A stretch of 64,000 nt of DNA from Arthrobacter sp. U41 (GCF_007679325.1 NZ_VEGI01000003.1:266144-330143), one strand, 5' to 3'; shown: positions 51,557-61,750, numbered from the stretch's first letter. Program-made: numbers and translations. Notes: generated by a model from the sequence alone, not told the origin.

Positions 51557-51624
51557 GGCGCCGGTGTCCGCGGAAGATGACCACGGCGAAGGCGCCGGTG
51601 TCCGCGGAAGGTGACCACGGCGAA
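51557..51624. repeat. 34-bp direct repeat, two units
   Basis: Units 51557-51590 and 51591-51624 differ at one base (gaagatgacc versus gaaggtgacc), and part of a third unit (ggtgaccacg) follows. It immediately adjoins the right arm of the inverted-repeat element. Confidence 0.85.
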
Positions 51625-51649
51625 GGTGACCACGAACTACCCGAGCAGC

Positions 51650-52453
51650 CTAGAACTTGTGGCGATTGGCCAGCACCGGGAGTTTGGTTCGGGCTTCTTT
51701 GACGACGGCGGGGTCCAGATCGGCGAACAGCAGGCCGGGGGCGCCGTCGAGCTCTTCGAGGACTTCGCCGAAGGGGGAGACGACGGCGGAGTGCCCGACG
51801 CCGGTGGGCGCCGCACCCTTGGGCTCGATGCCCTGGCTGGCCGGATCACCCTGGCCGCAGGCGAGGACCAGGGTGGTGGAATCCGCGGCGCGGGCCCGGG
51901 CGAGGAGCTTCCACTGCTCGGCCTTGCCGGGACCGGAACCCCAAGAGGCGCACACGATGTTGACCTCGGCGCCGCGGTCGGCGTTCTCGGTGAACAGACC
52001 CGGGAACCGGATGTCGTAGCAGGTGGCCAGGCCGAACGTCACGCCGTCGAACTCAAACGTGACCGGCGTGGTGCCGGCGTCGACGGTATCCGATTCCGCG
52101 AAGCCGAAAGCGTCGAACAGGTGGATCTTGTCGTAGCTGGTCTCGATGCCGCGGCCGGTGACCAGCAGTGTGTTGCGTACCTTGCCGCCGTCGTCCGCTT
52201 TTCCGGGGGTGAACATCCCCGCAACGATCACGATGTCCTGCTCTGCCGCGATGGCGCGCACCGCCGATGCCCAGGGGCCGTCCAGCGGCTCCGCGATGTC
52301 CAGCAGCGAGTTGCCGAAGGAGCGCATGGTGGCCTCTGGGAACACCACAAGCTCGGCCCCGCCGGATTTTGCCCGGGCCGCATAGTCCGCGACGAGGTCC
52401 AGATTTCCGGCAAGATCCCGTCCGGTGATGATTTGAGCGAGTGCAATCCGCAC
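51650..52453 (-). CDS. Carbon-nitrogen hydrolase (nitrilase superfamily)
   Basis: A 267-residue hydrolase with the Glu-Lys-Cys triad: Glu in VVFPEATMRS, Lys in YDKIHLFDAFG and Cys in LATCYDIRFP. The sequence is close to the omega-amidase/Nit-type branch, which hydrolyses amides such as deaminated glutathione or alpha-ketoglutaramate, but the substrate is not proven. The GTG at 52453 is chosen because ggagg ends five bases upstream; the longer frame would place the ribosome binding site inside the coding region. It is divergent from glgX. Confidence 0.92.
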   Translation of the reverse strand: MRIALAQIITGRDLAGNLDLVADYAARAKSGGAELVVFPEATMRSFGNSLLDIAEPLDGPWASAVRAIAAEQDIVIVAGMFTPGKADDGGKVRNTLLVTGRGIETSYDKIHLFDAFGFAESDTVDAGTTPVTFEFDGVTFGLATCYDIRFPGLFTENADRGAEVNIVCASWGSGPGKAEQWKLLARARAADSTTLVLACGQGDPASQGIEPKGAAPTGVGHSAVVSPFGEVLEELDGAPGLLFADLDPAVVKEARTKLPVLANRHKF

Positions 52454-52569
52454 TATTACCTCCACTTTCGGCGCTTGTTCCAGTATGCAACGCCGCTATT
52501 CCGTACACTGCACTTCGTCAGGAAAACAGAATCCGGGGCTATTTGTTCGGTCCCGCTAAACTTTAAGCA

Positions 52570-54684
52570 ATGGTCATGCCCTACGTAGACACAGCTTCCA
52601 CCGTAGACGCCTCGCGGGCGTTTCCGCTGGGAATCAGCGTTCCGGTCACCGGTTCGCCGGCAACGGACGATCCTCGGGGTGCCTTCGCGAATGTGGCTGT
52701 CTACGCGCCCGGCGTGGCCACCCTGGAGATCGCCTACCAGGCGCCCGGGGGCGTCTGGCAATTGAAAACCCTGCCGAACGTGACCGACGGTGTGCACCAC
52801 GGCATCGTCGAAGGCATACCTGCCGGTTCGCGGTACGGCTTCCGGGCGACGCCGGACCACGAGGCGCTCCCGCTGTCCATGCCCGCCACGGACTTCGACG
52901 CCGGCGGCGTGCAGCCGCTGCTGCTGGACCCTTACGGCCGGGCGGTGGACGAGCGCGAGGATTTCATCACGAGCGTCCGGATGGAGAGCGACTTCGATTG
53001 GGGTGCCGACCGCTGTCCCAGGATTCCGTGGCGCAACACCATCATTTACGAAGCGCACGTCCGCGGCCAGACCAAGCTGCACCCCGACGTCCCGGAAGAC
53101 CTCCAGGGTACCTACGCCGGACTGGCGCACCCGGCCATGGTCGAGCACCTGATCGCGCTGGGGATCACCTCGGTGCAACTCCTCCCGGTGCACTTCCACG
53201 TGGACGAGCCGCATCTGCAGAACCTCGGCATGACGAACTACTGGGGCTACAACACCGCCGCGTTTTTTGCCCCGCACCCCGGCTACGCCACCGAGGCGGC
53301 GCAGGCCAAGGGCGCGCAGGCCGTCCAGGACGAGTTCAAGGGCATGGTCAAGCTGCTGCATGCCGCCGGCCTTGAGGTCATCCTCGACGTCGTCTACAAC
53401 CACACCGCGGAGGGCGGCCCGGACGGCCGGACGCTCAGCTTCCGCGGCCTGGGCGAGATGACCTACTACCGCAATGACGGCCACGGCAAGTACGTGGACA
53501 CCACCGGCTGCGGCAACAGCCTGAACTTCGGTGAACCCCGCGTGATCCAGCTGGTGCTGGATTCGCTGCGTTACTGGGTGACCGAGTTCCACATCGATGG
53601 CTTCCGCTTCGACCTCGCCGTGACACTGGCCCGCAACGCCGCCAACGAGTTCGATCCGCGGCACCCGTTCCTGGTCGCGATTGGCGCCGACCCGGTGCTG
53701 TCCGCCACGAAACTCATCGCCGAGCCGTGGGATGTCGGCTACGGGGGCTGGCAGACCGGCCGCTTCCCGGCCGGCTGGGTGGACTGGAACGACCACTTCC
53801 GCGACGCCGTCCGCAGCTTCTGGCTCGCAGACCGCGCCTCGATCGACGCCGGCGGGCAGGGCGGTTCGGTGGCCCGCCTCGCGGACGCCCTCTCCGGCTC
53901 CGCGAGCCTGTTTGAGCCGTCCGGCAGGTCCCGGCTCGCCTCCGTCAACCTCGTCACCGCCCACGATGGTTTCACCCTGGCCGACCTTGTGTCCTACGAT
54001 CGCAAGCACAACGAGGCGAACGGTGAGCAGAACCGTGACGGCCACGGCGACAACCGCAGCTACAACCACGGCTTCGAGGGTCCCACCGAGGACGAGGACA
54101 TCCTCGCCCGGCGTGCCCAGTCCAGCCGCAACCTGATGGCCTCGCTCATGATCTCTCAGGGCGTGCCCATGATCACCGCCGGTGACGAGGTGGGCCGCAC
54201 CCAGCAGGGCAACAACAATTCCTACTGCCAGGACAACCCCATCACCTGGATCGATTGGACCAGCACGCCCGAGTCGCACTCGATGCTGCGCACCACCAAG
54301 CGCGTCATACGGCTCCGCAAGGAATTCCTTGCCGGGCAGCCGCATGACTACCCGACGCGCGAAAAGCAGTCCTACTTCCACTGGTTCGACGAGCGCGGCG
54401 AGCCCATGGCCGGGGACCGCTGGCAGGATCCGGGCCACCGGGTGGTGCAGCTCCTGCTCGGGTCCGACGACGGCCACGTCGACGGACTCGTGGTGGTCAA
54501 CGGCGGCGCCAAGGACATCAAAGTGACGCTGCCGCAGCTGAGCAATGAGGACGGGACCGGCAACCGGATCTTCGAACTCCGCCTGACCACCTCCGGGCTG
54601 CATGACCGCCGCCAGGGCGTCCGGGTCGCTTCCGGGGAGCGGGACGTGGTGCAGGCCAATTCCATCAACATTTACCGCACGTAG
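52570..54684 (+). CDS. glgX: Glycogen debranching enzyme GlgX
   Basis: A 704-residue GH13 enzyme. An N-terminal CBM48-like domain spans about 15-115. The catalytic barrel has the nucleophile Asp348 in HIDGFRFDLA, acid/base Glu385 in KLIAEPWDVG and the stabilising Asp in TAHDGFTLADLVSY, and QDNPITWIDW is typical of the isoamylase/GlgX group. It cleaves alpha-1,6 branches of glycogen after phosphorylase trimming. A -10-like taaact (52557-52562) lies just seven bases before the ATG and no ribosome binding site is seen, so the mRNA may be leaderless. The orphan barstar gene follows 47 bases later. Confidence 0.95.
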   Translation: MVMPYVDTASTVDASRAFPLGISVPVTGSPATDDPRGAFANVAVYAPGVATLEIAYQAPGGVWQLKTLPNVTDGVHHGIVEGIPAGSRYGFRATPDHEALPLSMPATDFDAGGVQPLLLDPYGRAVDEREDFITSVRMESDFDWGADRCPRIPWRNTIIYEAHVRGQTKLHPDVPEDLQGTYAGLAHPAMVEHLIALGITSVQLLPVHFHVDEPHLQNLGMTNYWGYNTAAFFAPHPGYATEAAQAKGAQAVQDEFKGMVKLLHAAGLEVILDVVYNHTAEGGPDGRTLSFRGLGEMTYYRNDGHGKYVDTTGCGNSLNFGEPRVIQLVLDSLRYWVTEFHIDGFRFDLAVTLARNAANEFDPRHPFLVAIGADPVLSATKLIAEPWDVGYGGWQTGRFPAGWVDWNDHFRDAVRSFWLADRASIDAGGQGGSVARLADALSGSASLFEPSGRSRLASVNLVTAHDGFTLADLVSYDRKHNEANGEQNRDGHGDNRSYNHGFEGPTEDEDILARRAQSSRNLMASLMISQGVPMITAGDEVGRTQQGNNNSYCQDNPITWIDWTSTPESHSMLRTTKRVIRLRKEFLAGQPHDYPTREKQSYFHWFDERGEPMAGDRWQDPGHRVVQLLLGSDDGHVDGLVVVNGGAKDIKVTLPQLSNEDGTGNRIFELRLTTSGLHDRRQGVRVASGERDVVQANSINIYRT

Positions 54685-54731
54685 TCCGGCGGTGCCCACC
54701 GGCACAACGGAACAGGCAAACAAAGGAACCC

Positions 54732-55088
54732 ATGAAGATCTACTCCGCAGACACCTGGACCATCGAGGAGCTGCAGGCCCTGGCGGCCGACGCGGGCCGC
54801 CGCACGCTGTTGGTCCCGGCCGCCGATACCAAGCGGGCAGTGCTGGAGACGTTCGCGGAGGCGCTGGACTTCCCGGAGGCCTACGGAGTGGACTACGACG
54901 CGCTCAACGACACCCTGCACGACTTCGCTGATGCCGTCGCCGACGACGGCCAGGCCCCCATCACCTTCATTTGGGAGGTCCCGGCCGCCTTCCGTGCGGA
55001 CCGGTCCTTCGGCGTCATCTGCGAAGTCCTGCAGGACGCCGAGCGCTACGCCGGAGAGAACCTGGCGGTCACCGCCGTCTGCCTCTGA
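54732..55088 (+). CDS. Barstar family protein
   Basis: A 118-residue acidic protein resembling the barstar (barnase inhibitor) fold: ALDFPEAYGVDYDALNDTLHD is the family's FPxYxGxNxDAL-type core, followed by a short beta strand (ITFIWEV). Barstars bind and block microbial ribonucleases. No barnase-like RNase or secreted toxin is encoded nearby, so its partner is unknown. It lies 47 bases after glgX on the same strand and ends 27 bases before glgP on the other strand. Ribosome binding site caaaggaa is seven bases upstream. Confidence 0.85.
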   Translation: MKIYSADTWTIEELQALAADAGRRTLLVPAADTKRAVLETFAEALDFPEAYGVDYDALNDTLHDFADAVADDGQAPITFIWEVPAAFRADRSFGVICEVLQDAERYAGENLAVTAVCL

Positions 55089-55115
55089 TCGAAGCTGCGC
55101 ACGGATCCACTGCCC

Positions 55116-57734
55116 TTACGCGTTGACGATCAGGCCCAGTTCCGCTTTGGAGGCCAGGGCAGTGTGCTTCGGGAGTACCCGGACCGTGTAGCCGAAGGAA
55201 CCGGACCGGTCGATCACCACGGTTCCGCTGAAGAGGTGCCGGCCCTTGCCGAGGTCTTCAATCGCCTTCAACTCCGCCACCGTGACATCGGCCAGCTCGT
55301 CGCTATCCTCCGCCTTGCCGTAGGCCACCTCGACGGCCACATCATCCGGGGTGAGATCGTGCAGGGCAACGTAGGCGTTCACCTGGAGCATGTCGCCGAT
55401 CTGCGGATCCTCCGAGACACCCACCGAGTCCACATGCTCCACCTGGATCTGGGGCCACGCGGCCCTGACCATGGAGGCCCACGCCGCCAAGGCCTTGGCC
55501 TCGGCAAAATTGTCCGCCACTGCCCGCCGACCTGCGACGGCGGCCGGCCGGTACAGGACGTTGACGTAGTCCTTGAGCATCCGGTCTGCGGAGACTGCCG
55601 GGCCCAGATGGGACATGGTGTGCTTGATCATTGAGACCCAATGCGTGGGGACAGCCTGCGGCCCGGACTGCGACGGCCCGGCCGCCCCGGCGCCGTCGGA
55701 CACCGTGAGGCCGTAGAAGCGCGGGGCCACCTGCGTCTCCAGCAGCTCGTACAGCGCGGCCGCCTCGATGTCGTCCCGTTCCTCGGGGGATGCTCCGTTG
55801 TTGGCGGTCGGAATCGCCCAGCCGTTCTCGCCGTCGTACATCTCGTCCCACCAGCCGTCCAGGACGGAGAGGTTGAGCGAGCCGTTCAGGGCGGCCTTCA
55901 TGCCGGAGGTGCCGCACGCCTCAAGCGGACGCAGCGGGTTGTTCAGCCACACATCGCAGCCTGGGAACAGGGTCCGGGCCATGGCGATGTCATAGTTCGG
56001 CAGGAACGCGATACGGTGCCGCACCGCGGGGTCGTCGGTGAACCGGACGAGGTCCTGGATCATCTTCTTGCCCGCGTCATCGGCCGGGTGCGACTTGCCG
56101 GCGATGACCAGCTGGATCGGGTGGGTCTTGTGCAGCAGCAGGGCCTTGAGCCGCTCCGGCTCGCGCAGCATGAGGGTGAGCCGCTTGTAGGTGGGCACAC
56201 GCCGGGCGAAGCCGATGGTCAGGACGTCCGGGTCCAGCACGGAATCCGTCCAGGCGAGCTCGGCGTCGGCCGCGCCGCGCTTCTTCCAGGCGGCCCGGAG
56301 CCGGCGCCGGACGTCCTCCACGAGGGAGACGCGCAGCTCGCGGCGAAGGGCCCAGACATCTTCGTCACTGACGTTGTAAGCGAGGTCCCAGCGGCCCGGC
56401 TCTTCGGCATCGTTGCCGAACTGGTCACGCGCCAGGGCCGAGACCCGCGGGTCCACCCACGTGGGCACATGCACGCCGTTGGTGACCGACGTGATGGGTA
56501 CCTCGGAGTGGTCGAATCCGGGCCACAAGGCGGAGAACATGCCGCGGGACACCACGCCGTGCAGCTTCGCCACCCCGTTGGCGCGCTGCGCCAGCCGCAG
56601 CCCCATCACGGCCATGTTAAAGACGAACGGATTGCCGTCGGTGTAGTCCTCGCGGCCCAGGTCCAGGATCTTGGCCACCGGCACGTCAGGAGCCAGTCCG
56701 GCGTCGAAGAAGTGCTGGATCTGCGAGACCTCGAAGCGGTCGATGCCGGCCGGGACCGGGGTGTGGGTGGTGAAAACCGTGGACGCGCGTCCGGCGGCCA
56801 GTGCTTCATCCCAGCTCAGCGGCTCGGCGGCGGCCATCATTTCCTGGATGCGTTCCACGCCCAGGAAGCCGGCATGTCCCTCGTTGGTGTGGAACACTTC
56901 CGGCGCGGGGCTTCCGGTGAGTTTCTGGAAGGCTCGGAGGGCCTTGACGCCGCCCATGCCCAGCAGGAGTTCCTGCTGGAGGCGGTGGTCGCCGCCGCCG
57001 CCGTAGAGGCGGTCGGTGATGCCGCGCGCGGCCTCGTCGTTACCCGGGACGTTGGAGTCCAGGAGCAGCAACGGGACGCGCCCGACGTCGGCACGCCAGA
57101 CGTGCGCCAGCAGCCGGCGGCCGTGGGGGAGCGGCAGCGAGATCTGGACGGGCTTGCCGTTGCCGTCAGGGGAGGCCTCGCGCAGGAGGGTCAGCGGCAG
57201 CCCGTCCGGATCCAGGACGGGGTAGGTTTCCTGCTGCCAGGCGTCACGGGACAGTGACTGCTTGAAATAGCCGGCCTGGTAAAGCAGCCCGACGCCGATC
57301 AGCGGCACACCCAGGTCCGACGCCGCCTTCAGGTGGTCGCCGGCCAGGATGCCGAGGCCGCCGGAGTACTGCGGCAGCACCTCGGTTATGCCGAACTCGG
57401 GGGAGAAGTAGGCGATGCAGGCCGGTGCCCCGTCGCCGAGGCTCTGGTACCAGCGGGGCTGCTCGAGGTACCGGTCGAGGTCCTCGGCGGCGGCATGGAC
57501 CGGGCGCACCACGTCCTGGTCTGCGGCGAGGCGCTGCAGTTCCTCCCGGCTGACAAGGCCGAGGAAGCTCACCGGATCATGGGAGCTGTCGGCCCAGATC
57601 TTTGGATTCAGGCCCTCGAACAGCTGCCGCGTGGGACGGTGCCAGGACCACCGGAGATTGGTGGCCAGCCGGGCCAGCGGCCGGATCGGCTCGGGAAGAA
57701 CGGTTCGGACGGTAAATCTGCGGATTGCCTTCAC
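55116..57734 (-). CDS. glgP: Glycogen/alpha-glucan phosphorylase
   Basis: An 872-residue phosphorylase of the compact actinobacterial/TIGR02094 type with an N-terminal DUF3417 domain. Conserved segments include FSPEFGITEVLPQYSGGLG, the HTNEGHAGFL and VFTTHTPVPAG motifs and the PLP-lysine region ACGTSGMKAALNGSLN. It releases glucose 1-phosphate from alpha-glucan ends, and in some organisms maltose phosphate-type reactions are known for relatives. The GTG at 57734 matches the usual MKAIRRFTV start; an upstream TTG at 57755 adds seven residues. It is divergent from glgE across 143 bases, so shared control of synthesis and breakdown is plausible. Confidence 0.93.
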   Translation of the reverse strand: MKAIRRFTVRTVLPEPIRPLARLATNLRWSWHRPTRQLFEGLNPKIWADSSHDPVSFLGLVSREELQRLAADQDVVRPVHAAAEDLDRYLEQPRWYQSLGDGAPACIAYFSPEFGITEVLPQYSGGLGILAGDHLKAASDLGVPLIGVGLLYQAGYFKQSLSRDAWQQETYPVLDPDGLPLTLLREASPDGNGKPVQISLPLPHGRRLLAHVWRADVGRVPLLLLDSNVPGNDEAARGITDRLYGGGGDHRLQQELLLGMGGVKALRAFQKLTGSPAPEVFHTNEGHAGFLGVERIQEMMAAAEPLSWDEALAAGRASTVFTTHTPVPAGIDRFEVSQIQHFFDAGLAPDVPVAKILDLGREDYTDGNPFVFNMAVMGLRLAQRANGVAKLHGVVSRGMFSALWPGFDHSEVPITSVTNGVHVPTWVDPRVSALARDQFGNDAEEPGRWDLAYNVSDEDVWALRRELRVSLVEDVRRRLRAAWKKRGAADAELAWTDSVLDPDVLTIGFARRVPTYKRLTLMLREPERLKALLLHKTHPIQLVIAGKSHPADDAGKKMIQDLVRFTDDPAVRHRIAFLPNYDIAMARTLFPGCDVWLNNPLRPLEACGTSGMKAALNGSLNLSVLDGWWDEMYDGENGWAIPTANNGASPEERDDIEAAALYELLETQVAPRFYGLTVSDGAGAAGPSQSGPQAVPTHWVSMIKHTMSHLGPAVSADRMLKDYVNVLYRPAAVAGRRAVADNFAEAKALAAWASMVRAAWPQIQVEHVDSVGVSEDPQIGDMLQVNAYVALHDLTPDDVAVEVAYGKAEDSDELADVTVAELKAIEDLGKGRHLFSGTVVIDRSGSFGYTVRVLPKHTALASKAELGLIVNA

Positions 57735-57877
57735 CTGCGAAACACTAACGGACAAGTCCGGGGCCCGGAACCGGTTTAAGTTTCTTTTGCATAAATGACG
57801 GACGGGCTTCCGGAAATCCTTTGGAAAAAGGGGAGCCGCCTTAGCAATCTGGCCGATTTGTCGATAACGTCGAGCCT

Positions 57878-59947
57878 GTGACTAACTCGCGAACCAGTGC
57901 CGTGTCCAAGCAAAAGCCGAAGGCCCTGATCACGGACGGCCTTCGCTTTGGCCGTTTTCCGATCACCGACGTACAGCCGGCGGTTGACGGCGGGAAATTC
58001 CCCGCCAAAGCCGTTGTGGGAGAAACCCTGGTGGTGGGCGCCACCGCATTCCGCGAGGGCCACGACCAGCTCGGCGTCAGCGCCGTCCTCCTGGATCCGC
58101 GCGGCAAGGAACGCCAGCGCGTCCGTCTGGCCCCGCCCCGCGGCAACCGCGGCAAGGGAACGGACCGCTGGGAAGGCCTGCTGACCCCGACCGCCACGGG
58201 CAACTGGTCCTTCGTGATCGAAGCCTGGCACGACCGCTACGGCACCTGGCACCACAACGCCGAGGTCAAGGTGGAAGCCGGCATCGACGTCGAACTCATG
58301 CTGGCCGAAGGCGCCGCGCTGCTCACCGAAGCATCCGAGGACTCCTCGCGCCCGTCCGCCGACCGGCGGACGCTGCGGATGGCCGTCGTCGGACTCAACG
58401 ACGCCGGGAAGACCCCCGAGGAGCGCCTCGCCGCCGGTTTCAGCCCGGAGGTGGCCGCCGTCGTCGACCGTCAGCCGATCCGCGAACTGGTCACCGTCTC
58501 CGAGAACTACCCCCTCCTGGTGGAGCGCGAGCTCGCAGGCCGGGGTGCCTGGTACGAATTCTTCCCCCGGTCCGAGGGCGCGGTCCGCGACCACACCACG
58601 GGCGAGTGGACCTCCGGCACCTTCCGGACCGCCGCCAAGCGGCTCGACGCCGTCGCGGCCATGGGGTTCGACATCATCTACATGCCGCCGATCCACCCGA
58701 TCGGCATCCAGCACCGCAAGGGCCCCAACAACACCCTGCTGGCCGGACCGCACGATCCGGGCTCCCCATGGGCCATCGGTGCCAAGGAGGGCGGCCACGA
58801 CGCGATCCATCCGGACCTCGGCACCTTTGAGGACTTCGACGCCTTCGTGGCGCGGGCCGCGGAGCTGGGACTGGAGGTCGCCCTCGACCTGGCGCTGCAG
58901 GCCGCGCCGGACCACCCCTGGGTCACCAGCCACCCCGAATGGTTCACCACCCGTGTTGACGGCAGCATCGCCTACGCGGAGAACCCGCCGAAGAAATACC
59001 AGGACATCTTCCCGCTCAACTTCGACAACGACCCCGCGGGCCTGTCCAACGAGATCCTGCGCATCGTCCTCCTCTGGGTGAGTCACGGCGTCAAGATCTT
59101 CCGCGTCGATAACCCGCATACCAAACCGGTGTGGTTCTGGGAATGGCTGATCGCCAAGGTCAACAAAAAGCACCCCGACGTCGTCTTCCTCGCCGAGGCG
59201 TTCACCCGCCCGGCCATGATGCACGCCCTGGGACGCGCCGGTTTCCAGCAGTCCTACACATACTTCACCTGGCGGAACACCAAGGAGGAACTGGAGGAGT
59301 ACTTCCAGGAGGTCAGCCACGACTCGCCGGCGTTCTTCCGCCCGAACTTCTTCGTCAACACCCCGGACATCCTGACCGAATTCCTGCAGTACGGCGGGCC
59401 GCCCGCGTTCAAGATCAGGGCCGCGCTGGCTTCCACGGCGAGTCCCATCTGGGGCGTCTACGCCGGCTTCGAACTCTACGAGCACGTGGCCCGGCCCGGC
59501 GCCGAGGAGTACATCGACAACGAAAAGTTCGAGTATAAGTCCCGCGACTGGGACGCCGCTGCCGAATCCGGCCGCACCCTGGCTCCGTACCTGACCCGGC
59601 TCAACGCGATCCGCCGCGCCCACCCCGCCCTGGGCGACCTGCAGAACCTGACGGTGCACGAAAGCACGGACAACGCCACGGTGGTCTACTCGAAGCACAA
59701 GACCCTTCCCGACGGCACGAAGGACACCCTGATCATTGTCGTCAACGTGGACCCGCACGGCATCCGTGAGAGCACGGTGACCCTGGACCTGGCGGCGCTC
59801 GAGCTGGATCCGGAGAACCTGACGCACAACGGCCGTTTTATGGTGGATGACCTGCTGACCGGCGAGAGCTGGGAATGGGACGAGTACAACTACGTCCGAC
59901 TGGACGCCCATGTAGAACCCGCCCACATTCTTAGCATCCGGAGGTAG
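57878..59947 (+). CDS. glgE: Alpha-1,4-glucan:maltose-1-phosphate maltosyltransferase
   Basis: A 689-residue GH13 enzyme. The N-terminal domains (about 20-200) precede the barrel. The nucleophile is Asp411 in KIFRVDNPHTKP and the acid/base is Glu440 in VFLAEAFTRP, equivalent to the Asp and Glu of Streptomyces coelicolor GlgE. GIQHRKGPNNT and EFLQYGGPPAFKIRAALA are family-specific. It extends alpha-1,4-glucan from maltose 1-phosphate. The start is GTG at 57878. TreS starts six bases after its stop, so the pathway genes form one operon. Confidence 0.96.
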   Translation: MTNSRTSAVSKQKPKALITDGLRFGRFPITDVQPAVDGGKFPAKAVVGETLVVGATAFREGHDQLGVSAVLLDPRGKERQRVRLAPPRGNRGKGTDRWEGLLTPTATGNWSFVIEAWHDRYGTWHHNAEVKVEAGIDVELMLAEGAALLTEASEDSSRPSADRRTLRMAVVGLNDAGKTPEERLAAGFSPEVAAVVDRQPIRELVTVSENYPLLVERELAGRGAWYEFFPRSEGAVRDHTTGEWTSGTFRTAAKRLDAVAAMGFDIIYMPPIHPIGIQHRKGPNNTLLAGPHDPGSPWAIGAKEGGHDAIHPDLGTFEDFDAFVARAAELGLEVALDLALQAAPDHPWVTSHPEWFTTRVDGSIAYAENPPKKYQDIFPLNFDNDPAGLSNEILRIVLLWVSHGVKIFRVDNPHTKPVWFWEWLIAKVNKKHPDVVFLAEAFTRPAMMHALGRAGFQQSYTYFTWRNTKEELEEYFQEVSHDSPAFFRPNFFVNTPDILTEFLQYGGPPAFKIRAALASTASPIWGVYAGFELYEHVARPGAEEYIDNEKFEYKSRDWDAAAESGRTLAPYLTRLNAIRRAHPALGDLQNLTVHESTDNATVVYSKHKTLPDGTKDTLIIVVNVDPHGIRESTVTLDLAALELDPENLTHNGRFMVDDLLTGESWEWDEYNYVRLDAHVEPAHILSIRR

Positions 59948-59952
59948 TACGA

Positions 59953-61749
59953 GTGAGTTTCAGCCCGACAAACCCCAACCAGCATTTCAGCCCGAAGGGG
60001 ACCTTTGAACTGAACGCGCCCGGCCTCCAGCATGATCCCAACTGGTACCGCAAGGCGGTGTTCTATGAGGTGCTGGTCCGGGGGTTCGCCGACGGAAACG
60101 GTGACGGCTCCGGCGACTTCCACGGGCTGATCGACAAACTGGATTACCTGCAGTGGCTCGGCGTCGACTGTCTCTGGCTCCCGCCGTTCTTCCAGTCGCC
60201 GCTCCGGGACGGCGGCTACGACATCTCGGACTACAACTCCGTGCTCGACGAATTCGGCACCATCAGCGACTTCAAGCGCCTGGTCGCGGAGGCCCACGCC
60301 CGCGGCGTGCGTGTGATCATCGACCTTCCGCTGAACCACACCTCGGATCAGCACCCCTGGTTCCAGGAGTCACGCAAGGATCCGGACGGACCTTTCGGCG
60401 ACTTCTACGTCTGGAGCGACACGGACGAGAAGTACGAAGACGCGCGCATCATCTTCGTGGACACCGAGGAATCCAACTGGACCTTCGATCCGATCCGGCG
60501 CCAGTTCTTCTGGCACCGCTTCTTCAGCCACCAGCCGGATCTCAACTTTGAGAACCCCAAAGTCATCGACGCGCTCTTCGACGTCGTGCGGTTCTGGCTG
60601 GATCAGGGCATCGACGGCTTCCGTGCGGACGCCATCCCGTACCTCTTCGAGGAAGAGGGCACCAACTGCGAGAACCTGCCCCAGACCCACGAATTCCTGC
60701 GCAAGCTGCGCAAGATGGTCGACGAAAGCTACCCGGGCCGCGTGATCATCGCCGAGGCCAACCAGCCGCCGGCTGAAGTGGTCGAGTACTTCGGGACGCA
60801 GGAGGAACCGGAATGCCACATGGCCTTCCACTTCCCGATTATGCCGCGCCTGTACTACGCGCTGCGGGACCAGAAGGCCGCGCCCATCATCGAGACGATG
60901 AAGGACACCCCGGACATTCCGGACGGCGCCCAGTGGGGCACCTTCCTGCGGAACCACGACGAGCTGACCCTGGAAATGGTCACCGCCGACGAGCGCGCCG
61001 CCATGCTCGGCTGGTACGCGCCGGACCCGCGCATGCGCGCCAACATCGGCATTCGGCGCCGGCTGGCGCCGCTGCTGGACAACTCCCGCTCCGAGATCGA
61101 ACTCATCAATGCCCTGCTGCTCTCCCTGCCCGGCAGCCCGTTCCTGTACTACGGGGACGAGATCGGCATGGGGGACAACATCTGGCTTGAGGACCGCGAC
61201 GCCGTCCGCACGCCCATGCAGTGGAACCCGGACCGCAACGCCGGGTTCTCCCACGCGGATCCCGGCAAGCTGTACCTTCCGGTGATCCAGTCGCTGGTCT
61301 ACAACTACAGCATGGCCAACGTCGAGGCCGAAGCAGCCCATTCGGGCTCGCTGCTGCGCTGGACGCGCCAGATCCTCAGTGTCCGCAAGAACCACCCCGC
61401 CTTCGGCCTGGGTGGCTTCGAGCACGTCGAAGCAGACCACGACGTCGTCCTCGCCTACCTGCGGGAGCTGAAAGACGGCAACTCGGCGGGCGAGGACAGC
61501 GAAACCATCCTGTGCGCCTTCAACCTGTCCCAGCACCCCGTGGCCACCACCTTGCGGGTACCGAGGTTCGCCGGCCGGGGCCTTCGGGACGTGTTCGGCG
61601 GCCAGGCCTTCCCGGGGATCTCCGACGACGGAACCCTGACGCTGACCCTGGGCAGCCATGACTTCTTCTGGCTGCGGATCCGCTCGGCCGCCTCCAACCC
61701 GGCGTCGCCCTACACGCAGGCCATGCCAATCCTGTCCATCGAAGGCTGA
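59953..61749 (+). CDS. treS: Maltose alpha-D-glucosyltransferase (trehalose synthase)
   Basis: A 598-residue GH13 enzyme. The catalytic nucleophile is Asp226 in GIDGFRADAIPYL, acid/base Glu268 in RVIIAEANQPP and the third acidic residue lies in FLRNHDELTLEMV. The N-terminal WYRKAVFYEVLVRGFADGNG and the C-terminal IGMGDNIWLEDRDAVRTPMQW are typical of TreS. It interconverts maltose and trehalose; maltokinase then draws maltose into the GlgE pathway. It starts with GTG, six bases after glgE, and its stop is one base before the maltokinase-GlgB frame. Confidence 0.96.
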   Translation: MSFSPTNPNQHFSPKGTFELNAPGLQHDPNWYRKAVFYEVLVRGFADGNGDGSGDFHGLIDKLDYLQWLGVDCLWLPPFFQSPLRDGGYDISDYNSVLDEFGTISDFKRLVAEAHARGVRVIIDLPLNHTSDQHPWFQESRKDPDGPFGDFYVWSDTDEKYEDARIIFVDTEESNWTFDPIRRQFFWHRFFSHQPDLNFENPKVIDALFDVVRFWLDQGIDGFRADAIPYLFEEEGTNCENLPQTHEFLRKLRKMVDESYPGRVIIAEANQPPAEVVEYFGTQEEPECHMAFHFPIMPRLYYALRDQKAAPIIETMKDTPDIPDGAQWGTFLRNHDELTLEMVTADERAAMLGWYAPDPRMRANIGIRRRLAPLLDNSRSEIELINALLLSLPGSPFLYYGDEIGMGDNIWLEDRDAVRTPMQWNPDRNAGFSHADPGKLYLPVIQSLVYNYSMANVEAEAAHSGSLLRWTRQILSVRKNHPAFGLGGFEHVEADHDVVLAYLRELKDGNSAGEDSETILCAFNLSQHPVATTLRVPRFAGRGLRDVFGGQAFPGISDDGTLTLTLGSHDFFWLRIRSAASNPASPYTQAMPILSIEG

Positions 61750-61750
61750 G

